Origin: Bemisia tabaci
Taxonomy: Eukaryota > Arthropoda > Insecta > Hemiptera > Aleyrodidae
Direction: 5' to 3'
Assembly: GCF_918797505.1 (NCBI RefSeq)
Contig: NC_092802.1
Location: forward strand, 22,155,883-22,219,882
DNA length: 64,000 nt
Position 1 is the first letter of the stretch, and every line of letters begins with the position of its first letter. Shown here piece by piece: positions 49,713-62,900 of this stretch. Below the pieces are notes generated by a model. That model saw only the letters and a list, made by a program, of their open reading frames with translations. It did not search any database and was not told the origin of the DNA. Made by a program: the position numbers and the translations under genes.

Positions 49713-51330
49713 TTTCAAGCCAGCCAGAGGAAATTCCTTAACACAATTGGGAAAATGGACTCTTCAGTATCCATAAAATATATTATTTACGATTGCCTTT
49801 TGAGATTTGGGCAAAATTTGGCTTTCAAATTCTAGAGTATTAATTAAATTATTGAGAAAAGTTTACTACGTAGTTCGTTTGACTTATTTTGTAATGACGA
49901 AGAACGGAGATGGTTAAACGCACAAGCCATCTCGAAAAAGAGAAAATGCGTTTAAGACAGGGTAAAACTTTCAAGTTCTCCTGTTAGAAGGAAATTTCAT
50001 CTGGGCATGGATCTCCCCATAAATTTCACAAATTGTCTCATTTATTTACTATTTCCAACGTGGAAAAAAGCGGAATTCTTAGGATCCATAAAAATTATAA
50101 AAATAACTTTTTCCAAAATTAATGTTGGAGAAGTCAAATTCAAAATAAAGATATCAACATGGTATATCATCGAACATCCATTTTGTCATGAATTTTTTTT
50201 ATTTTTTATCACAGACGCGGGTCCAGACATTTCAAGCGCGGTGGAAGAGGGATCAGAGGAGCTTCCTTTGGAAAATTGTTGAAATTTTAAAGCACCCAAT
50301 ATGCAATTTCAGCCAATTCCTTCATGAAAATTTACCAAATATAATCGTCTTTCCTTCTCCTTTCCTCCGTTCATTCCTTCCTTCCTTCCTTCTTTTTCCT
50401 TTTTTTCAGACGAACGGGAAGGACTTACACCCCCTCCGCCCCCTCATAGATCCGCCAATGTTTTAATTCCATAGCAATGATTTGTGTCCTTTTGTTATTT
50501 TAGTCCCATTGATCCGGTTCTCTGAACCTCATAACGATTTTAGATTGGTGATTTGCATAACTTGCAGAGCAAATTGTTAGTCACCTGATGTTTATTGTTG
50601 ATTACTTGTTTATGAGTTTTCATCAAGCAAAACTATGGAGGACAATGCTTAGATAATTCTTTAGACAAGAAGAGAGAGTGCTTTTACATGAAGTGTCTCA
50701 CTGAGTGTTTATTTACTTTACTAATTGGAACACTATCTTGAGAAATCAACTTTAGAACGCTGCTGCTTTGATTGTAATATTTATGAATACTAGGTAATCC
50801 ATCCCACAGCCTTTATCAAACGGCCGCCTTTCACCGTTACGTTCCATTATTACACAGGAGGCGGTGGTGTTTCATTTTAAATTCTTCGTGTTCGAGACCA
50901 TTTCCACGACCACGAGACCACGTTCTTCCCTCTAAAAATGTTCATTATTTATGAGAATAATATGCCTAATTTTTACCAGATTCCCTTTAGAAATCTGACG
51001 AACAAATATAATTATTCCCATTCAACCGGTCATCTTTTTGTAGATAGTGGCTTCATTATATCCTTCAATTTAGTGTAGCGACACAAATTATAGATTTTCC
51101 GAACATTGATATCAAGTCGCATACTTGCAGATTTACATCTCGTAATGTGTATTGTTTTGGTGTAGTAAGTGAAGCTCCTGGTAAATGAAGGAGGGAAGCA
51201 CCGCATTCTAGATAATAAAAAAATCCGGGAGAAGAGTAAAAACTGCTTTGAATTTGGCTAATGAAAATTTTACAGGATTGTGACGGAAAATGGCAAATGG
51301 TTGATGGATTTGTTGTGTTTTTTTTTTTTG
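49713..51330. other. Flank upstream of the cathepsin-like gene
   Basis: No exon or transposon with readable ends is seen. There is a CCTTCCTTCC pyrimidine run near 50380. A promoter should be in the first few hundred bases, but none can be pointed to. Confidence 0.45.
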
Positions 51331-51331
51331 G

Positions 51332-52353
51332 ATGAGGCTATTCGTCGGTACGGTACCGACGGATAAATGGCTATTCGTCGGTACCGTACCGATGAATAAA
51401 TGGCTATTCGTCGGTACCGTACCGATGAATAAATGGCTATTCGTCGGTACCGCATCGGCGACATTAAGTAATAAAAATGTGTTGTCAAGCCTTGGTCCGA
51501 ATGGACAAGCAAACGCCATTCTATGGTGCTCTGTTGTAATTACACGGAGATACTAAGTGCTACAAATGTACAACTATTGTCAGTTCATGGTAGCTGCTCC
51601 ACGGCTTGCGAATCTTCAGTATCTGTCGCTGCCCCAACTAACAACGATCATAGTGCAGAGAGCTATTCCACCACCAGCGAATCTTCGGTTTCTGTTGCTG
51701 CCCCAACTAACAACGATCATAGTGCAGAGAGATATTCCACCACTAGCGAATCTTCGGTTTCTGTTGCTGCTCCATCTGACGAAAATGTCAGTGCAGAGAG
51801 CTTCACGAAGCTAAAATTTAAGAGTAAAGTCATTTCACGAGGGCGACCTAAACTGCCAGCAAGACAACTTTGTTCCTTTAATCGCACCGTTGCCGACCGA
51901 CAATCTGTGGAAAATCCCCCCGAAAAACGAAAACGAAAGAAAACACCTGCAAATGAAACTAAAGGCCCCACCACCCGAAAAAAGAAGCGTTCTTGATGAT
52001 TCTTTTCACAGAGTAGCACATTTCAGTATTATGATGATTCATTTGACAGTGAAGTACTTTTCAGTAATATGATTATTTATTTGACAGAGTAGTACATTTC
52101 AGTATTATGTGAGAGTATTAAATACATAAATTAAATTTGGAGAATATTTCTTTACAACTCGTGTTGGGTTTTTTTTTCATCTTTCACCCAATTTTTAGCT
52201 CTTAACTTCCACCAAAATATTATTAAGAAATCATATCTTTAATATAATTTACGTACTTAAATCAAAGTACGGTACCGACGAATAGCTATTTATTCATCGG
52301 TACGGTACCGACGAATAGCCATTTATCCGTCGGTACCGTACCGACGAATAGCC
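51332..52353. mobile_element. 1-kb element with tandem-repeat termini (MULE-like?)
   Basis: Each terminus is an array of about three to four units of GGCTATTCGTCGGTACCGTA plus CCGATGAATAAAT, inverted relative to each other (51338-51460 and 52265-52353). They bracket the ORF at 51523-51996. Long repeat-rich termini and a basic-tailed ORF fit a Mutator-like or foldback element. The superfamily is inferred only. Confidence 0.65.
51523..51996 (+). CDS. 157-aa repeat-containing basic protein inside the 1-kb element
   Basis: Residues 30-98 hold three 23-residue repeats with the core ESSVSVAAPTNNDHSAE. An AT-hook-like RGRPK follows at 106-110, then a lysine/arginine-rich tail (EKRKRKK and RKKKRS). 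There is no DDE catalytic triad or zinc finger, so it is not a transposase by itself. It could be the C-terminal remnant of one or a DNA-binding accessory. The polar repeats and basic tail suggest a disordered nuclear protein if expressed. Confidence 0.45.
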   Translation: MVLCCNYTEILSATNVQLLSVHGSCSTACESSVSVAAPTNNDHSAESYSTTSESSVSVAAPTNNDHSAERYSTTSESSVSVAAPSDENVSAESFTKLKFKSKVISRGRPKLPARQLCSFNRTVADRQSVENPPEKRKRKKTPANETKGPTTRKKKRS

Positions 52354-53430
52354 ACTTCGTTTTTTTTTTTGGCAAGGTGTTTTCTTTGAGATATTTCTCT
52401 TTTTTAGAATTGTCCGTATCTTATTTGTTTCCAAAATATCACGTAAGTATACCTCCTCCATTTACCGAAGGTTTCAAAAATTCAAATCTGTAAAAGAAGA
52501 TGAAGCGAAAGCCCATGAAAAGATAATACTACCCAACAGATAATTACTTACCATTGTCGCTCGATCAGTACGAAGTTTCATCATTGACTATTCACACTGT
52601 TACAGCTTTGCTTCATTAAATAGGATTTAATTCAACTGCAATTCCTGCAGACCGTTTATATTCAAAGCATCAGAACAAGATTCACTTCATGTGTCACGGA
52701 AGTTCTTCCGTATCTTAAGTGCTTCCATATTTAATATTCAGAAAAAAAGTGAAGTGCGCTCTGACTGAGAGGAGTGACTTATGATAGATGCCCCACTTCC
52801 TGGAAGAATGAAATTGAGTAAATAAAAGGGAAGCAAAACATTCTCCTCGCCCACGCAGAATCATCACAAGACGAATGACCAAATCGATGTGTCATAAGAG
52901 ATGAATCGCCAGGGTCTTTGCGCAGTCTTTTCGAAAAGAATTGTCTGCGCGCAGGTTCCTCCTTCTACTTGAGGATGCGCAAATATGTGTTGCGATTATT
53001 AACCTGATATCAGCAGAAAATAACGTTTTTGGCTTTGTTGTATGGAAATGATCCTTCTCTAATGACCTTTTCACAAGTTTTCCAATGCGGTGTCACTCAG
53101 CGTGCGAAGAACACGTCCCCTCGTTGAGGAAAAAAAAACAATCGAAAAAAAAGTACCTACCTCTTTGAAGGCTAAAGTTTTTCCTCCGTGAACTTTAACA
53201 CAAATTTTACTCGTAATCTGATACGGCTAACTTAAAGAAAAACATTAAAATTAATACACCGAAGTTAAAACCTTTTTTTTAAATGGCCAAAAGTTCATCC
53301 GAAAATTCTACACGGTTTATGGTGCAAAATCTTATGATAAGATGTGTTGTGGGGCATGATACCACTATTCGACCTCTAAAGAGCTCGATGTGCCTATTCA
53401 ATTCATTTAAGGCGTTTTAACTTGTAGCAG
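52354..53430. other. Gene-free stretch
   Basis: I see no exon, repeat with defined ends or RNA gene here. Confidence 0.45.
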
Positions 53431-53432
53431 TG

Positions 53433-53506
53433 AACGGAGTTATAAGCGTTTAAAGTTTCCAAGTTTTGTCCGACCTCTCCTTTTGACTCGATCCAACGTG
53501 CGGCGT
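53433..53506. repeat. Fragment of the CACAGTGGATCGAGTCAAT family
   Basis: GGAGTTATAAGCGTTTAAAG and TTGACTCGATCCAACGTGCG match the right half of the family. Confidence 0.65.
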
Positions 53507-54223
53507 GAGCCCTGTTTTACATGTAAATCAATGCTTTTTGGGGCCCATGCGGAAATCAATATACGCCCTTACGCCAGAGGAACGACGATTTTTCATACCG
53601 TCTTGTCAAAAGGGATAACTCACGATTGTGACCAGCCGGGACCGAAAACATGTATCTAATGATGCCCATCTTTTACATTCGAGAAAAATAAAATAAAATA
53701 CCACGAGACAAGGTGGAAAATAGACTATAAACGTTGAAAAGTCTACATTCAGTCGTCGCACATACTTTATTTTTTAATGAGGGGACAAATTAGTGCTGCT
53801 GCTTGAAATTCTCACTAGGTTTTCTCAATGCGTTTACAAAAAATGTCGTTCCTGTATTTTCTTTCTGAGTAATGTGTAACATGTGGAAAATTTTATAACA
53901 TTGAAATTGAGGCACTCGGTTATGGAGCCGGCCGAATGTTCACTAGAAAGCAAAGTGTTTACGCCATTCCTATACTGCCTGCAATATAGGTGGATACCAC
54001 CTGGTGTTACCACCGTGTTTGAATGTTGTATCTCGTAATCAATCCGCAATTTAGACCGCAATACCGCAAACTGTTTGTTCACTGGAGAATGGAGCGTTCC
54101 CACCATCTCCAATACCGCCTTCAATTTCGGCAGATACCGCCAAGGGTTACCTCCGAGGTGGAATATTCGCATTATCTTGTATTATTACATCCACAGCTAG
54201 GACTGGCCTTCGTAGACTACTTA

Positions 54224-56296
54224 AGGTGATTGGATGGACGAGTAGAATCAAATAAGTTTTGCTCTACCATGTCTCCCGACTTTTTAGCCCTTCAAAATGG
54301 AAAAATCTGACCTTTTTTTTTTTTAAATTTGTTCAAAATTTTACGCTTAATCAGGTCCCAACATCGCTTTAGGCAGTTTTTGCCATTTAATATCAGAATT
54401 TTGGCCCTAAACAGCTGAAATGTCCTGTACCGTAGCCTGTCTGCGACTCAAGTGCGCAACTTTAACGCTTCATAACCATCATCTTGCATCTAAACACTTC
54501 AACTTTTGCGGTAAATTCACACTCAACTTGTACCTAACTTATTATTTTCAGTTATATTCATCCAAATAAGTGAAAATATTGACCGTCTTTGCGTCAAGCA
54601 ACCTTGTCTGCGGAATTCGCGTCCTGTACCGTAGCCCCCTTTTTTCAGCATCATTTCGTCCTTTAGAGTGCAGCACTTATGAACTTTGTTTACTTTTTTT
54701 GCGTTATCGTGACTATAATACGCTGATGTCGATGAGAGGAAAAAAACCCGCAATGAAACAGTAAATTTTGACCGTTTTTTATGAGTTTCTAGGTTTAACG
54801 ACCATCTAGGATGTCCTTACCGTATACCTACCTGTTTAATGCATAAATCACTTCAAACTCTCAAATTTTGGTATTTTTTGATACGCTCTGATATCTTAAC
54901 CTCAAATCCAGAATTTCAACCACATGCGTGAATATGCCCGAGCACCGTTGCCAATAATCACACGATTTGTCCGCACCGTAGCCGTCCGTACCGTAGCCCG
55001 TAGCCGTCCGGTACCGTAGCCCGTAGCTGACGCGCGATGCGGCCGGGTCTACGGTAAGTACGGACAAAATGCGAAAGTCATCCAAAAATCGGTGCGCTGT
55101 TTGATAGATCATCCCACTTTACTTTATTTTATCTATCACCAAATTTTTGAATTAAAAAAAAAAGGGGAGAGACGTATTTTTTTTTAGTATGACGCGACTT
55201 AGAAGAAGGAGGCTTTTTTTCCGATGATTGCATAAGGATCACCATCTTTTTATTTTTTTTTATTTTTTCTTTTAGAACTTTGAGTCCTCTTTTTCGTCTG
55301 AAGTTCATGGCAATTTATTCGTTTAATATTTACTCGTTAATATCTAACGTATTTTTTTCTTATCGTCTTTTAAATATTTATTTAAGGTGATTTGTGACCA
55401 CATTTTCGATAAAGTTACCTTTTTGTTTTCTTTCTTTTTTTGTAAAAGTGCACCCAAAACGTTCTAACGTTGTCAAGCTTGTTTTAAGAACTCAGCTTCT
55501 AAGAATTGTCCCTAATTATTTAATGCGTTTACTTTAAAATAAAAGCAGTTCATTATTTTTGAAGAACTGATTTACTTACTCTTTTTACCTTTATTGCCTG
55601 TAATAATTTATGAAAGTGGCACTTATAAGCTATGCTATAACTTAGCAGTTTATTCCCCAATGAATTTCAGTTCTTTATAATTCGGCCCTTGCATACAGTA
55701 ATATTTACGAATGCCTCTTCGTCCTTACCGTAGCCCGTTTGTCCGTACCGTAGACCAGTAAAAAATTGTACAATTTGTAGCTTTAAGAAGAGCATACCTG
55801 TAGAAATTCTTTAAAAAAGTTGTCTACCACATCTTCTAAGTTAGTTCTAAAGAAATTAATTAAAATTAAGCGTTTAATTACATTTCCTAGCTTTCTTAGG
55901 AGAAAAATGATGGCGCAAAATTCTAAAAATCGGACTTTAGAGCAATTTGGGGGCTAAATTTTGAAAGTAAAAACTTTGAAGGGTATTTTGTTTTATTCTT
56001 CTACAAGAATATAGCTCAATGAGTGCAAAACAACTTAAAACGGTATTATTATCGCACGTATTGATAGTAAAACAAGCCTGTTTAGTTGGTCTACGGTACG
56101 GACAAAAAATTTAACTTCCAGTGATAAAAGAGGCCAAAAAAAATTTTCTGTTGAAAACGAAGATTGACCACTATTAAAATCGACTTTCATAGAGTATGAG
56201 GACTTCAGAAAACATGCTGAAGTCTTAAAATAACTAAAGTCACTTTTTTAAAAAACGATGGCTCCAAGAGCAAAACTTATTTGATTCTACTCGGAC
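54224..56296. mobile_element. 2-kb element with GATTGGATGGACGAGTAGAA ends and GTCCGTACCGTAGCC motifs
   Basis: AGTAGAATCAAATAAGTTTT plus GCTCT near 54240 is mirrored exactly by AGAGCAAAACTTATTTGATT plus CTACTC near 56270. Between them about ten copies of GTCCGTACCGTAGCC or variants occur: 54421, 54621, 54812, three at 54968-55023, 55051 (inverse), 55731, 55741 and 56090 (inverse). No coding frame of note is present. It abuts the foldback at 56296-56726, whose TIR shares GATGGACG. Confidence 0.6.
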
Positions 56297-56726
56297 GTCA
56301 TATTTTGTGTCAGAACGGTATGCGATATATCGCATCAATTGGTTCCATTTTTTCAGCTACTCGTCATTTTTCACCAATTTTGAGATCGCAAATCTATTGT
56401 CGGGAGACTAAAGCAATCACTTACCAATTTTAACAAAGAAATTCAACGTAACAAAGGCGTGGTTTTTTTAGAGAGAGAGAACATAGCATTCGATGCTGAT
56501 TATTGAAACTGCACTCTAATGCGATATTTTCTCTCTAAAAAAACCACGCCTTTATTACGTTGAATTTCCTTGTTAAAATTGGTAAGTGAGTGCTTTAGTC
56601 CCCTGACAACAGAATTGCGATCTCAAAATTGGAGGAAAATGACGAGTATCTTAAAAAAATAGAACCAATTGATGCGATATATCGCATGCCGTTCTAGCAC
56701 AAAATATGGCGTCCATCGAATTACCT
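56296..56726. mobile_element. Long foldback, GGACGTCATATTTTGTG ends, copy 2
   Basis: The arms match the element at 47922-48370: GCGATATATCGCATCAATTG at the left and CAATTGATGCGATATATCGC at the right. AAAACCACGCCTTTATTACG is at the hinge. Confidence 0.8.
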
Positions 56727-57267
56727 TAACGGCTTCCGCCTACAGCTTTCTCTCGTCATCTATCTCAATGGACCATCAGACAAGAAGATCTAATAGTGTT
56801 ACAAGACATTTTTTCTCATTGAAATTTTATGCAAAATACTTTTTTTTTACTAAAGAATATTTAAAATTAACGCATTAGAGAGAGAGATTAACGTTCGCTC
56901 TCATTCAAGTTCAAGGATTTTAACTTTTTGCTTACGGGATAAACCGTAGTTAAATGTAAGTAAAATTTGTGATTGGAAAGAAGCTGCCAACAGATAATTT
57001 GACTTTTGTCTCTTGACCTCTTTTCTCCCTGTTTATACATGGTACTTTTAAACTGGTCAAAAAATATAGATGACAAAGAGGAAATGATTGAATCGTCCTG
57101 AAATAAGTACAGGGTCTATTTTATTCTGGTGGACTTTTGTTTATTTGGGGAGGAGAGATTTGAAGCGAATAAACGGAGAACTATAATTTCTCAATCGCAT
57201 TAGTGCAAATTGAAAATGTTCAATGTCCGTCATGTTGTGCGTTTAATTTTGAATTGATAACATATTG

Positions 57268-57770
57268 ATGGTGAAATTCCCAAACTAAGTATCTCTCTTT
57301 TCAACCGCATCTACTTCCTGTCAAACTTTTTTAGATGGAGAACTACTCTGCCGGGCTAAGGACGAACGCCGTATAAACATTCGAGAGTTGCCAAATTTCC
57401 TACTATAAAATGTTTACTTTTCAGGAAAGTTATTAATTTTTCCCTTAGAATTTTAAGGAACATTAGGTGAAATTGCAAACAAAATTACCTCAAAAATGGG
57501 AAGGAAAACATTCATAAGTTTACTAGGAAATTCGTGTTTTATCGAAGGAAATTTGGCAACGGCTGAAGGCTCATACGGCGTTTTTGCTTTGAACGGCGGT
57601 AGTCGACGTCTACTCTCAAGAAATTTAGTGATTCTTCCCGATTTGCGAAGCCGATGCTGGGAAAATGTCCAGAACTGATATCGTTTCTCTTTTTAAAAAA
57701 TAAAACAAAGAGAGGAAATTTTAAAATGCCGCAAACCGGAAGATGGTTTGAGAGTTTCCTCGTCGATACA
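57268..57770. mobile_element. ATCGACGGTGAAACT foldback copy with nested CTGCCGTGCTAAGG MITE, copy 7
   Basis: The left arm (GATGGTGAAATTCCCAAACT) and right arm (GAGAGTTTCCTCGTCGAT) are separated by the MITE at 57348-57600 (CTGCCGGGCTAAGG...AACGGCGGTAG). Confidence 0.65.
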
Positions 57771-58379
57771 TTGCAACTTTTGATTTCTGATCCTGTCCAC
57801 TTGTTCATTCTGTCGTGTTTGAGTGAAACGAACACCATGTGGAAATTCGTAAGTTGTGGATTTTCCTGAAAATTTTGTCGAAAGAACAATGAAAAATCAA
57901 ACAAAATTTTTCGCAAAACCTATGGTCACGCTTTCTTCGGAAAATTAAAATATGGCAGGACGTTTTCAACGTCAATGATCGAGATACGGGATTTGAGCAG
58001 GGTGGCAAAATTTTATAATAAAATCTTCAAATTTCGGTTTATGAAAGATAAAGAAAAATACCGGTTCCTTTTCATGTTTCGCAAAATTTAAAAATTGTGA
58101 CTTTCATCTCTTTTTGTGCGTTTGAGTGCGAGTTGCATACTCTGGCCCCTGAAAAACATGGAAAATCCACAGCCTCGTGAAATTTCATGTAATATTTCAC
58201 TAAAATTTCCAATCTTTCATTTATTTCTTTCTTACGTTTTATGCCACCATGGATTTGGGACTCACACCATCGTTATATCTTGATACCCTCCTTTGACTCA
58301 GTAACCGGAAACATCCTATCTAGAATAACTTCTAGACTCTGCCGAGCTTTAGAGAGGAGATTGGTTTGACTTGACGGGG

Positions 58380-58754
58380 TAATTGGACGTATTTTTGCTA
58401 TACGGAAGTAGAGACGAGTTGGAAAGATGGGGCGTGTGCCAGAAAGCTGGATATGAAACAATTTAAAAGTGGGCTGATGCTCTTTGGAAAAATTGAAAAG
58501 CGGGATTTTACATTCTACCAAACGGAACTAAGCGCCAAGAATGCAGCACTCATGAGCCGTGGGCACGGCAAAAGAGCGTTGTGGACAGGGCTCATGAGTG
58601 AAAGCGGACGACGAGTGGGCTCGACAACTGCTTCGTCGCCGCTGACGTCACTGGCGCTTTGTAATTCCCATTCATTCTTACGGTCCTCGACGAACGAGCA
58701 CACCCCTTCTTTTCCACCTGTCTGTAGTTCCGTTCGGTAGAAATAGTTCAATTG
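58380..58754. mobile_element. Longer TTGGACGTATTT element, copy 3
   Basis: It has AATTGGACGTATTTTTGCTA at the left, an inner CAAACGGAACTAAGCGCC arm and TAGTTCCGTTCGGTAGAAAT at the right. An ACTCATGAGCC inverted pair and the GCCGCTGACGTCACTGGCGC segment are inside. Confidence 0.6.
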
Positions 58755-59192
58755 AGGGATGGAATCTTCAGATGATTTCCTGGGCATAATTGATGGGATG
58801 TGTCAAGTTTATGCGACTGAATCGTACTTTAAATGAAATGGAAAATATATCATGGTCGAAGTAAAGCTTGCATAGGCAAATAGGGTGATGACGAATGCAG
58901 CCTACCAATAATGTGTACACAGGCAAGGCGGTCGTGGAAATTTAATTGTAAGTTTTCAGCTATAATAACGGCTTTTCTTAAATATTTCTGTTTTGTTACG
59001 GTCGAAAATTTTATATTCTAATCGTACTGATTAAGACATTTCTTAATATATGGTTGAAAGGTAAAACTCTACCGATGAAAAGTGGAAATTCAGAGTACAT
59101 TCAAGTCTCAAGCACAACCCAAGTAGCGTTTAAATATTAGAGCCGAACACAGAGCGGAGCGGCGCGAAGCGTGCTGCCACCGCGACACGCGC

Positions 59193-59277
59193 ACTGACAC
59201 CTACAAACCTAACAGGTATACTTCACGCATTGCGCAATGCGTGAAGTATCCCTGTTAGGTTTGTAGGTACCAATGCG
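59193..59277. repeat. Near-perfect hairpin, copy 2
   Basis: CACCTACAAACCTAACAGGT and ATACTTCACGC fold against GCGTGAAGTATCCCTGTTAG and GTTTGTAGGTA, centred on ATTGCGCAAT. Confidence 0.75.
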
Positions 59278-59324
59278 CGTGTCGCGCTAGTCACCCTTGC
59301 CCGCGGCGCTGCAGCGGATCAAGC

Positions 59325-59470
59325 GGATGAGTGGGCTCGACAGCTGCTTCGTCGCCGCTGACGTCACTGGCGCTTTATAGTTCCCATTCATTCTCACGGC
59401 TCTCGACTAACGAGCACACCCTTTCTTGCCCCACTGCCTCTGGGTCCGTTTAGCAGAAATGCGTCTGAAT
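59325..59470 (+). repeat. Direct repeat of part of 58610-58750
   Basis: GCTTCGTCGCCGCTGACGTC plus ACTGGCGCTTT and ACGAGCACACCC recur about 720 bp downstream of the first occurrence. A related TCCGTTTAGCAGAAATGCGT end follows. Confidence 0.7.
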
Positions 59471-59951
59471 ATGAGGAGATGTAACAGGAAACAAACAAGA
59501 AATACGAAAAGATGGGACATGTTTATTTCAATTAATGAAATCGAAGACGGATCAATAAGTACATGTACAAGTATACAATTTTAGAGTCAATACATCCCAA
59601 ATTAATTAAAATTCAGGTCAAAAGTCAGCAGACATTTTTCATGGAAAAACAAAAAATTTAGAGGTGTTTTAAATGTCATATTTTGGGACCTTCATCGAGA
59701 TAAATCCTTTAATAGTCTTCACCATGCAACGACTCGGGGATTAGGTAAAGAGGACCTTGGATGGAGATATTTTTATTTATTTTTAAAGCATAGTCCATTT
59801 ATCAATGGAGTAGATACATGTTGTGCCTTTTTTTTCAAAATGACCTTTGTAGATGTACGAAGATCTTTTTTGCTTAGTAATGTCGTTATGATGATATGAG
59901 TTGCAGGCAATAAACATACACTCTAAATTTACACCAGAGAAACCAATGTAA

Positions 59952-62900
59952 TTAGTTATTGCCGATATCTAAATAGGTTCCAGTCATGACGACCCACTCC
60001 ATTGAGTCAAAATAGACACCTCTTGGTATCTTGAAAACTTTGTCACCCCACGAGTCCCATGTATGCATGCAAAGCCAGTAAAGTGTTCCGTTCTCCTTGC
60101 CCCAACCGATGATTTTTATAAGCTTTTCTGCATCGAGGCGTTTTCTACCCTCCTTCGCCTGAAAAATTCCTGCAAAATTCGTACGGTAAAACGTGATTAA
60201 TTTCAAAGCGTTCCGGTCAATTTTAGGGTGAAATATTTTAAAAGTACCAGACTAGGCCAAAGGCTAAAATAAAATTTAAAAACTCACTAGTCAGAGAAAA
60301 TTCAAAACTATCCGACGCGCGTCCCGACCCGTTGGATCATCATCAGGGGAGCGACTTCTTTCTTTCTTCTTTCTTTGACTTTCTCCGACTAGTGAGTTTT
60401 TAAATTTTATTTTAATTTTAGGGTGTTCTTTATATTTATGTGCGATGTTCACGAATCCTGAATTAGAGTACCGTACTTTATAAGGAGAGTATGGACATGG
60501 ACAACTCGAAACTTTGGAGGTTAGGTTTGATTAGGTCATGAAGCTCTTGGGAGCCAAAAAGGCAGCCAACCTATGAACTCGTATTATTCAGTGGTACTAT
60601 TTAAACTCTGAGAGTAGGTACTCTGATCAACAATTATAAAAAACACGTATAAAACTTTGATTTTGCATTAATTCTCTCAGTTTTAAAGTCTTAATCCTTA
60701 AAAACGCTCGTGTACAATGCGCTGTCGGTCCTATTGATTAATCTTTCAAATGCATAGGTTGGCAGCGGCACTTTTCTGGTGATTCTCGTTTTTCACGTTG
60801 TCACCTTTTTGGGCCCTGAGAACTATACATAAATCGAGTTGTCCATACTCTCCCTATAAAGGTACTCTATCTTGAATATGATGATCCTTCAAAAGAGCAA
60901 TCAGAGGCGGATCCAGAAATTTGGCAAACACCGGATTCCCACAATTTAAACCAATGTTAAATGTTCTTTTCTTGTTGGGGCACCTAGCCCCTCCAAGAAT
61001 CGACATATTTCCATATTGCACTTCTGCCGTGCTAAGGAAGAACGCCGTATGAGCCTTCAGGCGTTGCCAAGTTTCCTCCGATAAAAACCGAAATTACTGG
61101 GAAAATTTTTAATATTATTTTCTCACATTTTCAGACAATTTTGTACACAATTCAATCTATAATATCTGAAAATTTCAAGGAAAAACATGCATGAATTTTG
61201 TCAAAAATACAGGTTTTATCAAGGGAAATTTGGCAACTACCGAATGTTCATACGGCGTTCTTCCTTAGCACGGCAGACTAGGCCTCCCTCCTGAAAATTC
61301 CGGTTCGCAGAGAAGACGAGCTTCAGATGAGTAGGTTCTCTTTTACGTGGGAGGGCTCAACTCCAAAAGAGTAGGAGGCAGGGATTGCCCTCAAAATTCA
61401 AATCCCCAATATTTTAAATGAAAATTTCGGTTAAATATATGTAAGATTGGTTGGTTACTTTGTTCATCACTTTATTTCTCCTGCAGGATTAGTGTCAGCA
61501 TGATAAAATAACAACTTAATTTAGGGTCAGGCTGCAAAGAAACAAGAAAGGATAAACTTGAACCCGGAAAGTTTCAAAATATTAACAATTCCATTTTCAA
61601 CCGGAAAAAAAATAAAAATGGGTCGTCGATTCGCTGTTATTGCGAGACCGTCTCTGATTACAAAGATAAACAGACTCGGCACAGTGCAGCAAAATCAAAT
61701 TATGTTGTTATTTTATCATGTGAATTTTGGCTGATTAAGTTGTTTTTAATATAGTGTCAACTTTTGTGACTCCAGTCTGACGGACTGACATCATGGATCT
61801 CACAACATTTTCGATTAGGATGCACTAAAGATGGGACGAAGACACAGAAGAGAGGAATATGATGGAGAGGAGAAAAAAGAAGAGGAGGTCGGGGTGAAAG
61901 GAGAATGAAGAATAAGTGAAAGAAAAGAGAAGAATTGGATTTTTTTCGTCTTTCTACTTCTCCTTCGTCCACTTCTTCCTCTTCTTCTTACTTACCTTCT
62001 TCCTCTCCCTGTTCCTCTCCTTCTTCCTCTCTTTCTTTACTATTAATGCCTTTTTTAGAGGTGTAAATGGGCTTAGATGCTAAAGCACCCCTTTAAAATA
62101 AAATTATTTTACTACTACTACTTTCTTTCTCTCATTCATCTTTCTCATCCTCCTATTTCTAATGACTTCATCTTACATATGCTAGGTGTCTTAAGCCATT
62201 GCGCATATATTTTATATGAAAAACTTATTCGAGAGTACTTTATTATTTACTGAATTTCATCCAATCAAAGACTAGCACAAGTATACAAGATCCAATTTGG
62301 TTATGCAGAGCACATATTAAAGATTATCAAGTTGAGCCTTAATCATCTCACCGTAAACCAGTGCTGGAGAGGTACTTACCATTCGGCTTTTCCAGGAAGT
62401 CGTCGTATAATAATACATTTGTTACGACAGGACCATACGTGTATACTTCATTTCGGATAGCGAATTCGTGATCAGACGTGTAGTAATATGTTGACACTAG
62501 ATTTGCAACAGTTAAAATAATAATTACATGATTTTATTAATAAACATTTTAATTATAATATATAATTATATTATATTATTTTAATATTTTTTTTGTATAA
62601 ATAATATTCTTTATTTTACTTTGATATTTATACATTGTATGCTCTTATGAACACGAATGCGCTTCAGAGCAGAAGAGTCTCAGGCCTCACGGCTCATGAT
62701 CATGACCATACGGGAAAAGGCACATTGGTTCACAAACGCAAATTTTCTTGTGGGTCAGTCAGTCGTAGAATCGTTATCCCGAGTGACCATGATTTACGAA
62801 TCTCTATGTTAGCAATGCTAATCAAAGATCAGTATTGTGGCGTACTTTGGGATAAACCGATTGAAATGTCATTTAGACACGCAAAAAATGATCGTTTCAA

